A DNA stretch of 18,350 nt. Source: Faecalibacterium sp. CAG:74 (GTDB lineage: Bacteria; Bacillota; Clostridia; Christensenellales; Aristaeellaceae). The stretch is from positions 1,668 through 20,017 of the forward strand of contig FR899815.1 of NCBI GenBank assembly GCA_000437595.1, read 5' to 3'. Made by a program: the position numbers and the translations under genes. Below the pieces are notes generated by a model. It was given only the letters and a program-made list of their open reading frames with translations. It made no database searches and was not told where the DNA came from. This document shows positions 1-7,292 of the stretch, piece after piece (position 1 is the stretch's first letter; every line of letters begins with the position of its first letter).

Positions 1-225
1 GTCGTGTGGGCGATTGACGGGCTGTCGCCGGGTTTGCAGCGCGTGATGCGGCTGAACCCGCTGGTTTACATCATCGAGGGCTACCGCAAGTGCCTGCTGT
101 ATGGCGAAGGCTTCTGGTCATCGCCGGGGCAGGGGGCGTACTTCTGGCTGGCGGCGCTGGCGCTGTTGGCGGCGGGCTGCACGCTGCATATGCGGCTGCG
201 AAACCGATTCATCGACCAGCTGTAA
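1..225 (+). CDS. ABC-2 type transporter permease, C-terminal fragment (polysaccharide/teichoic acid export)
   Basis: Partial gene: the reading frame is open from base 1, so the start lies outside the window; the last 74 residues are visible. The segment PLVYIIEGYRKCLLYG, followed by one hydrophobic helix (about FWLAALALLAAGC) and a short basic tail ending RLRNRFIDQL, matches the end of TagG/Wzm-type ABC-2 permeases, where the conserved NP.. ..YR region precedes the last membrane span. Proteins of this family form the membrane channel that flips lipid-linked teichoic acid or polysaccharide across the cytoplasmic membrane. The ATPase gene follows after 42 bases, as expected for a two-gene exporter. 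Which polymer is carried cannot be told from this fragment. Confidence 0.8.
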   Translation, partial: VVWAIDGLSPGLQRVMRLNPLVYIIEGYRKCLLYGEGFWSSPGQGAYFWLAALALLAAGCTLHMRLRNRFIDQL

Positions 226-267
226 TCAGCGCCATCTAAGAGGAAGAAATCGCGCAGAAAGGGGGCG

Positions 268-1128
268 ATGCGCTTGGCGGATGTAATCGTCCGCTGCAGG
301 GAACTGACGAAGGTCTACGACCTGTACGGCGAGGAAAAAGACCGCCTGAAGGCGCTGCTGGGTCTTCGGGCGAACGTGAAGAAATTTCCGGCGCTCTGCG
401 GCGTGACGCAGGACTTCCACCGCGGCGAAATCGTCGGGCTGGCGGGGCTGAACGGCTCCGGCAAATCGACGCTGGCGCGTATCATCGCGGGCATCACCCA
501 GCCGGATTCGGGTGTGTGCGAGGTCAGCGGCACGGTCAGTATGCTGGCGGCGAACATCGGCATGAATGATCAACTGACGGGGCGCGAAAACATTGCCTAT
601 AAGTGTATGCTGATGGGCATGGAGAAGCGCGAAATCGCCCAAATCCAGCAGCAAATTATTGATTTTGCGGATGTTGGCGTGTACATCGACCAGCCCCTGC
701 GGACGTATTCCAGCGGAATGCGCTCCCGGCTGGGATTCGCCATTTCCGCCCACATGAACCCCGAAATCCTGATTGTGGATGAGGCGCTGAGCGTGGGCGA
801 CGCGAGCTTCGCGGAGAAGTGCATGGCGCGGATGCGGCATTTCCGGGCGGAGGGCAAGACGATTTTCTTCGTCACCCACGCGCCATGGCAGATGCTGAAC
901 TTCTGCGACCGGGTGATGTGGCTGCATCAGGGGCGCGTTGTGGGCTATGACACGGCGGAACGCATGATTCCGGCGTACGTCGCCTTCACGCGCGAGTGGA
1001 CGCAGCTGGATCATCTTCAGCGCACGCAGCTGTCGCCGGATTACGAGACGTATCGGGCGCAGGTGGAAAATCAGCAGCGCGCCGTGTGGCAGCAGCGCGC
1101 AAAGGAAACGGCGCAAAAATCGCCGTAA
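268..1128 (+). CDS. ABC transporter ATP-binding protein, TagH/Wzt-like polysaccharide exporter ATPase
   Basis: A 286-residue ATPase that should power the permease encoded just upstream. Walker A is GLNGSGKST (residues 60-68), the ABC signature is YSSGM (147-151), Walker B is ILIVDE (167-172) and the switch histidine is in FVTH (H204). The N-terminal insertion with GEEKDRLKALLG before Walker A, and LTGRENI after it, are typical of the teichoic-acid/O-antigen export subfamily rather than of nutrient importers. The length fits the catalytic core; there is no long C-terminal domain as in B. subtilis TagH or some Wzt proteins. Start choice is uncertain: the run GGGGG at 261-265 lies only two bases from ATG 268, while TTG at 274 would have a better spacing and lose two residues. 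Whether the cargo is teichoic acid or another glycan is inference. Confidence 0.9.
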   Translation: MRLADVIVRCRELTKVYDLYGEEKDRLKALLGLRANVKKFPALCGVTQDFHRGEIVGLAGLNGSGKSTLARIIAGITQPDSGVCEVSGTVSMLAANIGMNDQLTGRENIAYKCMLMGMEKREIAQIQQQIIDFADVGVYIDQPLRTYSSGMRSRLGFAISAHMNPEILIVDEALSVGDASFAEKCMARMRHFRAEGKTIFFVTHAPWQMLNFCDRVMWLHQGRVVGYDTAERMIPAYVAFTREWTQLDHLQRTQLSPDYETYRAQVENQQRAVWQQRAKETAQKSP

Positions 1129-1159
1129 GCAGGAGAAACTTTCCTGCGATTCAACTTTT
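1129..1159 (+). terminator. Weak possible terminator after the exporter ATPase gene
   Basis: GCAGGA (1129-1134) and TCCTGC (1142-1147) can form a six-base-pair stem with a 7-base loop; five Ts follow at 1155-1159, eight bases late for a classic terminator. AACTTTCCT (1137-1145) can instead pair with AGGAAAGTT (1182-1190), so two folds compete. Termination strength is doubtful. Confidence 0.35.
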
Positions 1160-1287
1160 TAGGCTCATCCCGGCGAATAAGAGGAAAGTTGCCCAGATTG
1201 CTGGAAACAGAATCGGCAGCTCATTCGTCGTATTTGCTGGAAGGCATATACCATTTCCCCCAACAGATAAAAGGAGTGACGCAGACC

Positions 1288-4053
1288 ATGAAACGACTGG
1301 TTTCTGTATTCCTGGTGCTCTGCATGATGCTCTCCTGCGTGGCATTCGGCGAAACGCTGGACGGCGCACAGGGCGAAATCATGAACGAAGTGTCGGATGT
1401 GGCGTCGGACGAGGTGCAGACGCCCGACGAACCGACGCAGGCTCCTGTGAACGAGGACGACATCGTTCTGCCGGATATGGATGACGACATCAGCATCCTG
1501 CCGTCGGACGACGTGAACGGCCCCGATCCCTACCGCGAGCTGGTGCTGCTCCAGCCGACTGACCTCATCGGCACGACGCTGTCCGAAACGAGCGTACGCA
1601 TCGGCTGGGGTTCTGTCGCCTTTGCGACGCAGTACGACGTGTACCGCAAGCGCGGCGGCGAAGAAAGCTACACGCTGCTCGGCTCCGTGCCGAACAACCG
1701 CCTGTACTATGAGGATACGAACGTGACCCCCGGTCAGGCGGTGTACTACCGCGTGCGCGCGGTGAACGTGTCCTACGACGGCGAGCAGGCGAAGTATGTG
1801 TACAGCCCTGATTCGCAGACGCTGTCCTACATGACGCTTGCCAAGCCGAAGCTGGAAGACCCGCGCGGCTTGGGCGCGGATACCATCCGCCTGAACTGGT
1901 CGAGCGTCTCCGGCGCGCAGACCTATGAAGTGCAGATGTCCACCAATGCGACGAGCGGCTTCACCACCGTGCGCACTGACCTGACCGGCACGCTGTGCAA
2001 CGCCACCGGCCTGAAGAAGGCGACGGGCTACTACTTCCGCGTGCGCGCGGTGCGCGTGTTCTCCTCCGGCGAAAAGTTCTACTCTGAATACTCCAACGTC
2101 GGCTGCGGCACGCCCATGGATCGCCCGGAACTGACCGTGGTGCAGAGCGGCAACAACGCCCTGCTGTCCTGGCCGGCATCCTCCGGCGCGACGGGGTACA
2201 TCATCTACCGCAAGACGGGCGCGAGCGGCAGCTACACCCTGCTGGCAAAGACCGGCGCGGTGACTTCCTTCGTGGACGCGAGCATCAACCTGGGTGAAGT
2301 GTACTACTACTTCATCTACTCCATGCGCCCCGTGGGCAGCTACAACTGCTTCTCCCTCTCCAGCGAGCGCGTGTACTTCACGGCGCTTGGCTCTGTGAAC
2401 CTGTGCGCGGTGCGCAACACCGGCAAGCAGGAGCAGACCATTGACTGGGATACCACCGTGCTGGGCGCGAACAAGTACTATGTGTACAGTTCCACCACCA
2501 TGGACGGCCTGTACACCAAGATTGGCGAAACCGAAGGCACGACCTATGTCGCCAAGAACCTCGTTGCCGGCACGACCTACTACTACAAGGTTCGCCCGGT
2601 GCGCGTGTTCTCCAACGGCACCATTTGCTACGGCCCGTGGTCGAACGTCATGTCCCAGCCTGAATCCGGCTCGTTGACGCTGGAGGGCTTAAGCGCGGTG
2701 AACCTCTCCGCGGGGCAGGATATTTCCGGCGGCTATGTGGGCGATGTGTTCTCGTGGAGCGCGATCGTCTCCGGCGGCAGCGGCTCGTACACCTTCAAGT
2801 ACAGCCTCGTCAGCCTGAGCGGCGGCAGCCCTATCGTCCTGAAGGACTTCTCCGACGGCTACACCTCGCTGCCCGCCGGTAAGACCAGCATGACGACCAC
2901 CTTCACCCTCACCCTGACGGAAAACTACATCAACCTGATTAACTCCCAGAAGTACGCCATGCAGATGGAAGTTCGCGACTCCCTCGGCGCGACGACGGCG
3001 ATGTACGCTGCCCCCGCGACGCTGAACGAGATGAACTTCGTTGCCCCCGCGCCGGTGAGCAAGGTTGTCAACAAGACCATCCGCGTGGGCGAAAACTTCA
3101 CGCTTGACCACGGCATCTACACCGAGGCGGGCGACGTGGCGAACATCGAAATCGCCAACACCAACAGCGCGATTTCCCTGCGCGACAACGTGATTACCGG
3201 CGTCAACAACGGCTATGCGACGCTGCTGATTACCTCCAAGCGCTATCCCGACATCCTGATCGTCTACAACATCACCGTCGGCTACGCGCCGCTGACGATT
3301 GCCAGCGTGCAGCCCAGCGCCTCGAAGCTGAACAACTACGAGACGCTTGCGTGGGATATTACCTTCGCGGGCGGCCGGCCGAACTACAACGTGAACTTCA
3401 AGGTCTACCGCGGCACGACGGTGGTTGTCAACAGCAACCGCACGGAAACCGCAACGGGCCGCATCTCCGTCAACTATCAGCCGACGGTGGCGGGCACCTA
3501 CCTGCTGGAAGTCACCATTACCTCCGCTGATGGGCAGTCCATCACCCAGCGCTCCAGCGCGACGGTGGTGTCGAACTACACGCCTGTGACGGTTGTGCCC
3601 AGCACGACGGCGAGCGTGACAAACCGCAACCTGACGTGGACGACCGCCTACAAGGGCACGAGCAGCGTCATCCGCCGCGACTACACCCTGTTCCGCGACG
3701 GCTCTGTGGTGGCGACGGAAGTTGGCCTGAATAACCTGACGTTCAACTACACGCCCACTGTCGCGGGTTCCTACATCCTGCGCGTCATCGTGTATGAAGC
3801 CAACGGCAACAAGATTGAGGTCACTGCGCCGACCATCACGGTTACGCAGGGAGGTTCCGGCACGTCCGGTACGGGCACGGTGACGGGCGTCCGCGTGGCG
3901 CTGCGCCGCGGGGCAAGCACCAAGTACGGCATCATCCTCCGTGTGGACAAGGGCGAAACTGTCACCATTCTGGAGCGATCCGGCAGCTGGTACTACGTCA
4001 GCTACAAGGGCACGACGGGCTGGATGATGGCGCAGTACGTCAAGGCGAACTAA
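1288..4053 (+). CDS. Secreted multi-domain protein: FN3-like repeats, Ig-like repeats and C-terminal SH3b domain
   Basis: A 921-residue exported protein. The start at 1288 is chosen because it follows AAGGAG (1271-1276) and begins a clear signal peptide (MKRLVSVFLVLCMMLSCVAFG, cleavage likely near residue 21); the open frame runs further upstream to 1189 without a ribosome site. Residues about 22-80 are an acidic linker. Four fibronectin type III-like modules follow (about 88-182, 185-277, 280-368, 370-460), recognisable by repeated YYRVRAV / YYKVRPVRVFS strands. Residues about 470-665 look like Ig-like or BIG-type domains, then two similar modules carry TVAGTYLLEV (about 734-743) and TVAGSYILRV (about 824-833). 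A GSGTSGTGT linker leads to an SH3b domain (about 866-921; VALRRGASTKYG..., WYYVSYKGTTGWM). Bacterial SH3b domains usually bind cell-wall peptides. No LPXTG motif or catalytic domain was seen. A wall-bound adhesin or scaffold role is inference. Confidence 0.85.
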   Translation: MKRLVSVFLVLCMMLSCVAFGETLDGAQGEIMNEVSDVASDEVQTPDEPTQAPVNEDDIVLPDMDDDISILPSDDVNGPDPYRELVLLQPTDLIGTTLSETSVRIGWGSVAFATQYDVYRKRGGEESYTLLGSVPNNRLYYEDTNVTPGQAVYYRVRAVNVSYDGEQAKYVYSPDSQTLSYMTLAKPKLEDPRGLGADTIRLNWSSVSGAQTYEVQMSTNATSGFTTVRTDLTGTLCNATGLKKATGYYFRVRAVRVFSSGEKFYSEYSNVGCGTPMDRPELTVVQSGNNALLSWPASSGATGYIIYRKTGASGSYTLLAKTGAVTSFVDASINLGEVYYYFIYSMRPVGSYNCFSLSSERVYFTALGSVNLCAVRNTGKQEQTIDWDTTVLGANKYYVYSSTTMDGLYTKIGETEGTTYVAKNLVAGTTYYYKVRPVRVFSNGTICYGPWSNVMSQPESGSLTLEGLSAVNLSAGQDISGGYVGDVFSWSAIVSGGSGSYTFKYSLVSLSGGSPIVLKDFSDGYTSLPAGKTSMTTTFTLTLTENYINLINSQKYAMQMEVRDSLGATTAMYAAPATLNEMNFVAPAPVSKVVNKTIRVGENFTLDHGIYTEAGDVANIEIANTNSAISLRDNVITGVNNGYATLLITSKRYPDILIVYNITVGYAPLTIASVQPSASKLNNYETLAWDITFAGGRPNYNVNFKVYRGTTVVVNSNRTETATGRISVNYQPTVAGTYLLEVTITSADGQSITQRSSATVVSNYTPVTVVPSTTASVTNRNLTWTTAYKGTSSVIRRDYTLFRDGSVVATEVGLNNLTFNYTPTVAGSYILRVIVYEANGNKIEVTAPTITVTQGGSGTSGTGTVTGVRVALRRGASTKYGIILRVDKGETVTILERSGSWYYVSYKGTTGWMMAQYVKAN

Positions 4054-4074
4054 ACCAAAAGGTAACATAAAAGA

Positions 4075-4104
4075 GGGGCGCTCCGGGGTGGAGCGTCCCT
4101 TTTT
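4075..4104. terminator. Bidirectional intrinsic terminator
   Basis: GGGGCGCTCC (4075-4084) pairs over ten positions (one G-T) with GGAGCGTCCC (4090-4099), followed by five Ts (4100-4104) on the plus strand. Read on the minus strand the same hairpin is followed by TCTTTTA. It can end both the secreted FN3/SH3b gene and the converging small gene at 4150-4449. Confidence 0.85.
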
Positions 4105-4149
4105 GGGTGCAAAAAAGCGCAATGACGAATGCCACTGCGCCGGGGGGGA

Positions 4150-4449
4150 TTATTTGCCGAGTTCCTCGAAAGCAGCTTTGTACTCCTTCAAAATCCTCGC
4201 TGCAACAATGTCGATTTTCTCGTCGTCCGTCAAGCCGGGGGCGTTCTCCGGGTAAGTGTCCAATTCGCGTATGATTTCGTCAATCGCATCATCCAGCGGA
4301 TGCACACGACCTGCCTTGATATCCTCCTCGGCTTGCGCTAAATGGGCGTACAGGCGGCGTCTTGCTTCCTCCAGCTCTTCCTCGGTAGGCTCTTCCTCGG
4401 TCAGCTCTTCTTCAGTCAATTCTTCCGGAGTCAACTTTTCCGAATCCAT
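4150..4449 (-). CDS. Small acidic protein with TEEEL pentapeptide repeats, antitoxin-like middle
   Basis: A 99-residue protein of unknown function. The start ATG (4447-4449) is preceded on its strand by AGGAGG ten bases away and by a promoter at 4476-4504. Residues 7-26 are four pentapeptides (TPEEL, TEEEL, TEEEP, TEEEL) encoded by 15-base units at about 4372-4431. The middle, AEEDIKAGRVHPLDDAIDEI (about 40-59), resembles the C-terminal segment of many RelB/Phd-type antitoxins that ends in KAGR...DE. The last 30 residues look helical. No toxin-like gene lies beside it, so an antitoxin role is only suggested. Strong charge imbalance and helices would also fit a small regulatory or chaperone-like protein. 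The gene is real on the strength of its promoter, ribosome site and shared terminator. Confidence 0.7.
   Translation of the reverse strand: MDSEKLTPEELTEEELTEEEPTEEELEEARRRLYAHLAQAEEDIKAGRVHPLDDAIDEIIRELDTYPENAPGLTDDEKIDIVAARILKEYKAAFEELGK
4372..4431 (-). repeat. Four 15-bp coding repeats (TEEEL units)
   Basis: Four consecutive 15-base units at 4372-4386, 4387-4401, 4402-4416 and 4417-4431 share a CTCTTCCTCGGT-like core with substitutions, and encode the acidic pentapeptides in the small minus-strand gene. The period is a multiple of three, so unit-number changes would keep the frame. Confidence 0.75.
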
Positions 4450-4475
4450 GTCCTGCTCACCTCCTGATTGATTCT

Positions 4476-4504
4476 ATGATGGCACAATTTTCCTGCCGCG
4501 TCAA
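4476..4504 (-). promoter_or_regulatory. Promoter for the 99-residue acidic protein gene
   Basis: On the minus strand: -35 TTGACG (4499-4504), a 17-base spacer, -10 CATCAT (4476-4481) preceded by TGC, an extended -10. It lies about 27 bases upstream of the start codon and just ahead of the AGGAGG ribosome site. The region 4505-4655 upstream shows no gene that I can support. Confidence 0.6.
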
Positions 4505-4655
4505 CAGCGCAGACCGCCGCATCCCATGCGTCAAAATCCACCGAAACCGTACCATTTTTTCGCCGATTTTTCCGCTTTCTCCCAAATTCATACGCCCTTC
4601 CTGCGTGACGAACGGCACTCGAAATGGTATAAACGCACGAAATTAGGACGAATAT

Positions 4656-4697
4656 GACAGCTTGTGCGGGAATTTCGACAGTTTGTGCGAGATTGCT
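4656..4697 (+). promoter_or_regulatory. Two 21-bp direct repeats before the GH3 promoter, candidate operator
   Basis: GACAGCTTGTGCG (4656-4668) recurs as GACAGTTTGTGCG (4677-4689), exactly 21 bases apart, about two turns of the helix, and the second unit ends at the -35 box. An inverted half-site CGCAC lies at 4633-4637. This layout is typical of a site for a regulator binding one face of DNA next to RNA polymerase. The regulator is unknown; no sugar-responsive regulator gene is in the window. Confidence 0.5.
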
Positions 4698-4724
4698 TGC
4701 GCCACCCGAAAAAATTGCTATAAT
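4697..4724 (+). promoter_or_regulatory. Promoter of the GH3/GPH sugar operon
   Basis: A perfect -10 TATAAT (4719-4724) preceded by TGC (extended -10), with a weak -35 TTGCGC (4697-4702) 16 bases upstream. A weak -35 with an extended -10 fits activation from the repeats just upstream. Transcription would start near 4731, about 50 bases before the start codon. Confidence 0.7.
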
Positions 4725-4781
4725 AAAGTAGGAAAAAAGCACAGTGGGTGGTCTGTGCAAACGCGTAAGGATGGAATGAAC

Positions 4782-7238
4782 ATGAAACACGGTGATTTGG
4801 TTTCCCAAATGACTTTGGAGGAAAAGTGCGCCCTGCTTGCCGGCAAAGATGTCTGGCACACGCGCGAGATTCCGCGGCTGAATATTCCCGCCATCACGCT
4901 CTCCGACGGGCCGAGCGGCTTGCGCAAGCAGGCGGGCGAAGGCGACCATCTGGGCCTCAACGCATCGACGAAGGCGACGTGCATTCCCTCCGCCGCGACG
5001 CTGGCGTGCAGCTGGGACGACACGGTGTCCGAGGCGATGGGCGCGGTTGTCGGGCGCGACGCTGCCAATCAGGGGGTGGATGTGCTGCTTGCGCCGGGGC
5101 TGAACACGAAGCGCTCCAGCCTGTGCGGCCGCAGCTTCGAGTATTACTCCGAAGATCCATACCTCTCCGGCAAGCTGGCGGCGGGTTTCATCCGCGGCGC
5201 ACAGAAGCAGGGTGTATCCGCCTGCGCAAAGCACTACGCGGCGAACGCGCAGGAGCTGCTGCGGATGCACTCCGACAGCGTGATGGACGAGCGGACGCTG
5301 CGGGAAATGTACCTGACGAACTTCGAGATTGCCATCAAAGAGGGCAAGCCGGGCTTTGTGATGACGGCATACAACCGCGTCAACGGCGTGTACGCCAACG
5401 AAAGCCGCCATCTGCTGGGCGATATTCTGCGCGGCGAGTGGGGCTTTGACGGCGCGGTCGTGACCGACTGGGGCGGCAGCAACAGCATTGTCGAGGGCGT
5501 GCGCGAGGGCATGAATCTGGAGATGCCCGCGGCGGGCGACGACAGCCCCTGCCAGCTGGTGGAGGCGGCCGCGGCGGGCGACGACAGCCCCTGCCAGCTG
5601 GTGAAGGCGGTCAAGGACGGCACAATCGACGAGAAAATCGTCGATGAACGCGTGGATCAGCTGCTGGATTTCGTGCTGGCAGAGAACAAGTCCGGCGAAT
5701 CGTCGTTTGATGCCGCAAAGCAGCATCAGGCGGCGGAAGCGGCGGCGGAAAAGTGCCTTGTGCTGCTGAAGAACGACGAGCACCTGCTGCCGCTGAAGAA
5801 GGACGCGCGCGTGGCGGTTATCGGCGAGTTTGCGGCGCGCTCCCGCTATCAGGGCGCGGGCAGCAGCATGGTCAACGCCGCGCAGGTGGATGACACGCTG
5901 CCCCTGCTGGATGAATTTTTCCCGGCGCGGGTCGGCTTCGCGCAGGGCTTTGAGCGCCTTGACGCCCCGAACGACGCGCTGGCGGATGAGGCGGTGCAGC
6001 TTGCCAAGACGGCGGATTGCGCGGTGGTGTACATCGGTCTGCCGGAGTGCTTTGAGACCGAAGGGCTTGACCGCACGCACATGCGCCTGCCGGAGAACCA
6101 AATCGCGCTGATGAAAAAGCTGCGCGCCGTGTGCAAGAAGATGGTGGTGGTGCTCTCCTGCGGCAGCGCGGTCGAGACGGACTGGGCGCAGGACTGCGAC
6201 GCGCTGCTTTACGCGGGTCTGGGCGGCGAAGCGGTGGCGCGCTCCGTATTGCGGGCGCTGGTGGGCGAGATTACCCCCGGCGGCAAGTTGGCGGAAACGT
6301 GGTATCGCCACTATGCGGACGCGCCGGTCAGCCACTACTACCCCGGCACGGAGGCCACAAGCGAATACCGCGAAGGGCTGTACGTCGGCTATCGCTACAC
6401 CGAGTCGGCGGACGTTGCCCCGGCGTTCGCTTTCGGACACGGGCTGTCCTACACAACGTTCCGCTACGACAATATTCAGGCGGATAATGCGGGCGTGTCC
6501 TTTGACGTGACGAACACGGGCGACTGCGCGGGCGACGAGGTGGCGCAGCTGTACATCCACAAGCCGAACGCGGAAATTTTCCGCCCGGCGAAGGAACTGA
6601 AGGGCTTTCAGCGCGTGCACCTGGAGAAGGGCGAGACGAAGCGCGTCACGATTCCATTTGACGGCTATACGTTCCGCTACTTCAACGTCCGCACGAACCG
6701 CTTCGAGGTGGAAGGCGGCGAATATGAGCTGCTGATTGGCGCATCCTGCCGCGACATCCGCCTGACGGCAAAGCACACCGAGCAGGGGACGAACGCGCCC
6801 AATCCGTATGCTCAGCTGGCGGTGCAGAGCTACCGCACGGCGCGCGTGACGGACGTGAGCGACGCGGAGTTCGCGGCGCTGCTGGGCCACGCGATTCCGC
6901 CGCATCTCTGGGACAAGACGCAGCCGCTGACGCTCAACGACACGGTGACGCAGCTCAGCTACGCCAAGAACCCGCTGGCGCGGCTGATCTACCGGATTCT
7001 CACGCGCATGAAGAACAAGGCGACTGCCGCCGGCAAGCCGGATTTGAACCTGCTGTTTATCTACAACATCCCGTTCCGCGGCATGGCGAAGATGATGAAC
7101 GGCATGGTGTCGATGGCAATGGCGGAGGATATGCTGCTGATGGTCAATGGGCATTTCTTCCGCGGGTGCGGACGGCTCATCCACCACTTCTGCCACCGCC
7201 CGAAGCTGAACCTCAACCCGGATAAAAAGAAGAAGTAA
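4782..7238 (+). CDS. Glycoside hydrolase family 3 beta-glucosidase-type enzyme
   Basis: An 818-residue cytoplasmic enzyme (no signal peptide) expected to release terminal sugars from beta-glucosides or similar oligosaccharides. The start at 4782 is taken because AAGGA (4767-4771) lies ten bases before it; ATG 4776 is an alternative. Order: GH3 N-terminal barrel (about 1-300) with SDGPSGLR (41-48), KHYAAN (150-155) and the nucleophile D229 in VVTDWGG; GH3 C-terminal domain (about 310-560) with FETEGLDR (424-431), a candidate acid/base segment, and GHGLSYTTF (552-560); an FN3-like domain (about 570-655); then an extension of about 130 residues ending in KKKK. Residues 250-277 are a 14-residue tandem duplication (AAGDDSPCQLV repeated), unusual for the family. 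The symporter gene follows 54 bases downstream, so the pair likely imports and hydrolyses the same substrate. Exact specificity (glucoside, xyloside, other) cannot be set from sequence. Confidence 0.92.
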   Translation: MKHGDLVSQMTLEEKCALLAGKDVWHTREIPRLNIPAITLSDGPSGLRKQAGEGDHLGLNASTKATCIPSAATLACSWDDTVSEAMGAVVGRDAANQGVDVLLAPGLNTKRSSLCGRSFEYYSEDPYLSGKLAAGFIRGAQKQGVSACAKHYAANAQELLRMHSDSVMDERTLREMYLTNFEIAIKEGKPGFVMTAYNRVNGVYANESRHLLGDILRGEWGFDGAVVTDWGGSNSIVEGVREGMNLEMPAAGDDSPCQLVEAAAAGDDSPCQLVKAVKDGTIDEKIVDERVDQLLDFVLAENKSGESSFDAAKQHQAAEAAAEKCLVLLKNDEHLLPLKKDARVAVIGEFAARSRYQGAGSSMVNAAQVDDTLPLLDEFFPARVGFAQGFERLDAPNDALADEAVQLAKTADCAVVYIGLPECFETEGLDRTHMRLPENQIALMKKLRAVCKKMVVVLSCGSAVETDWAQDCDALLYAGLGGEAVARSVLRALVGEITPGGKLAETWYRHYADAPVSHYYPGTEATSEYREGLYVGYRYTESADVAPAFAFGHGLSYTTFRYDNIQADNAGVSFDVTNTGDCAGDEVAQLYIHKPNAEIFRPAKELKGFQRVHLEKGETKRVTIPFDGYTFRYFNVRTNRFEVEGGEYELLIGASCRDIRLTAKHTEQGTNAPNPYAQLAVQSYRTARVTDVSDAEFAALLGHAIPPHLWDKTQPLTLNDTVTQLSYAKNPLARLIYRILTRMKNKATAAGKPDLNLLFIYNIPFRGMAKMMNGMVSMAMAEDMLLMVNGHFFRGCGRLIHHFCHRPKLNLNPDKKKK
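5529..5612 (+). repeat. 42-bp in-frame tandem duplication inside the GH3 gene
   Basis: Unit 1 (5529-5570) and unit 2 (5571-5612) differ at only a few bases near their 3' ends. Both encode AAGDDSPCQLV plus three residues (EAA, then KAV). The family normally has one such segment after LEMP, so one copy appears to be an insertion of 14 residues about 20 residues after the nucleophile. Confidence 0.9.
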
Positions 7239-7254
7239 TTGCGGAAAGCAATTA
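7236..7254 (+). other. Small hairpin over the GH3 stop codon
   Basis: TAATTGC (7236-7242) and GCAATTA (7248-7254) form a seven-base-pair stem with a GGAAA loop; the stop codon TAA is in the first arm. There is no T-run, so it is probably an intercistronic RNA fold rather than a terminator. Confidence 0.4.
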
Positions 7255-7292
7255 TATAAAATGGGAAGCAACTCACAACAAGGAAAGGAAGC

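Noticed and set aside
226..1116. A 296-codon minus-strand frame opposite the exporter ATPase
   Set aside because: The plus strand shows all ABC motifs; the antisense product has no support.
2689..4122. A 477-codon minus-strand frame opposite the FN3/SH3b gene
   Set aside because: Same mirror effect; the plus-strand product has a signal peptide and recognisable modules, this one has none.
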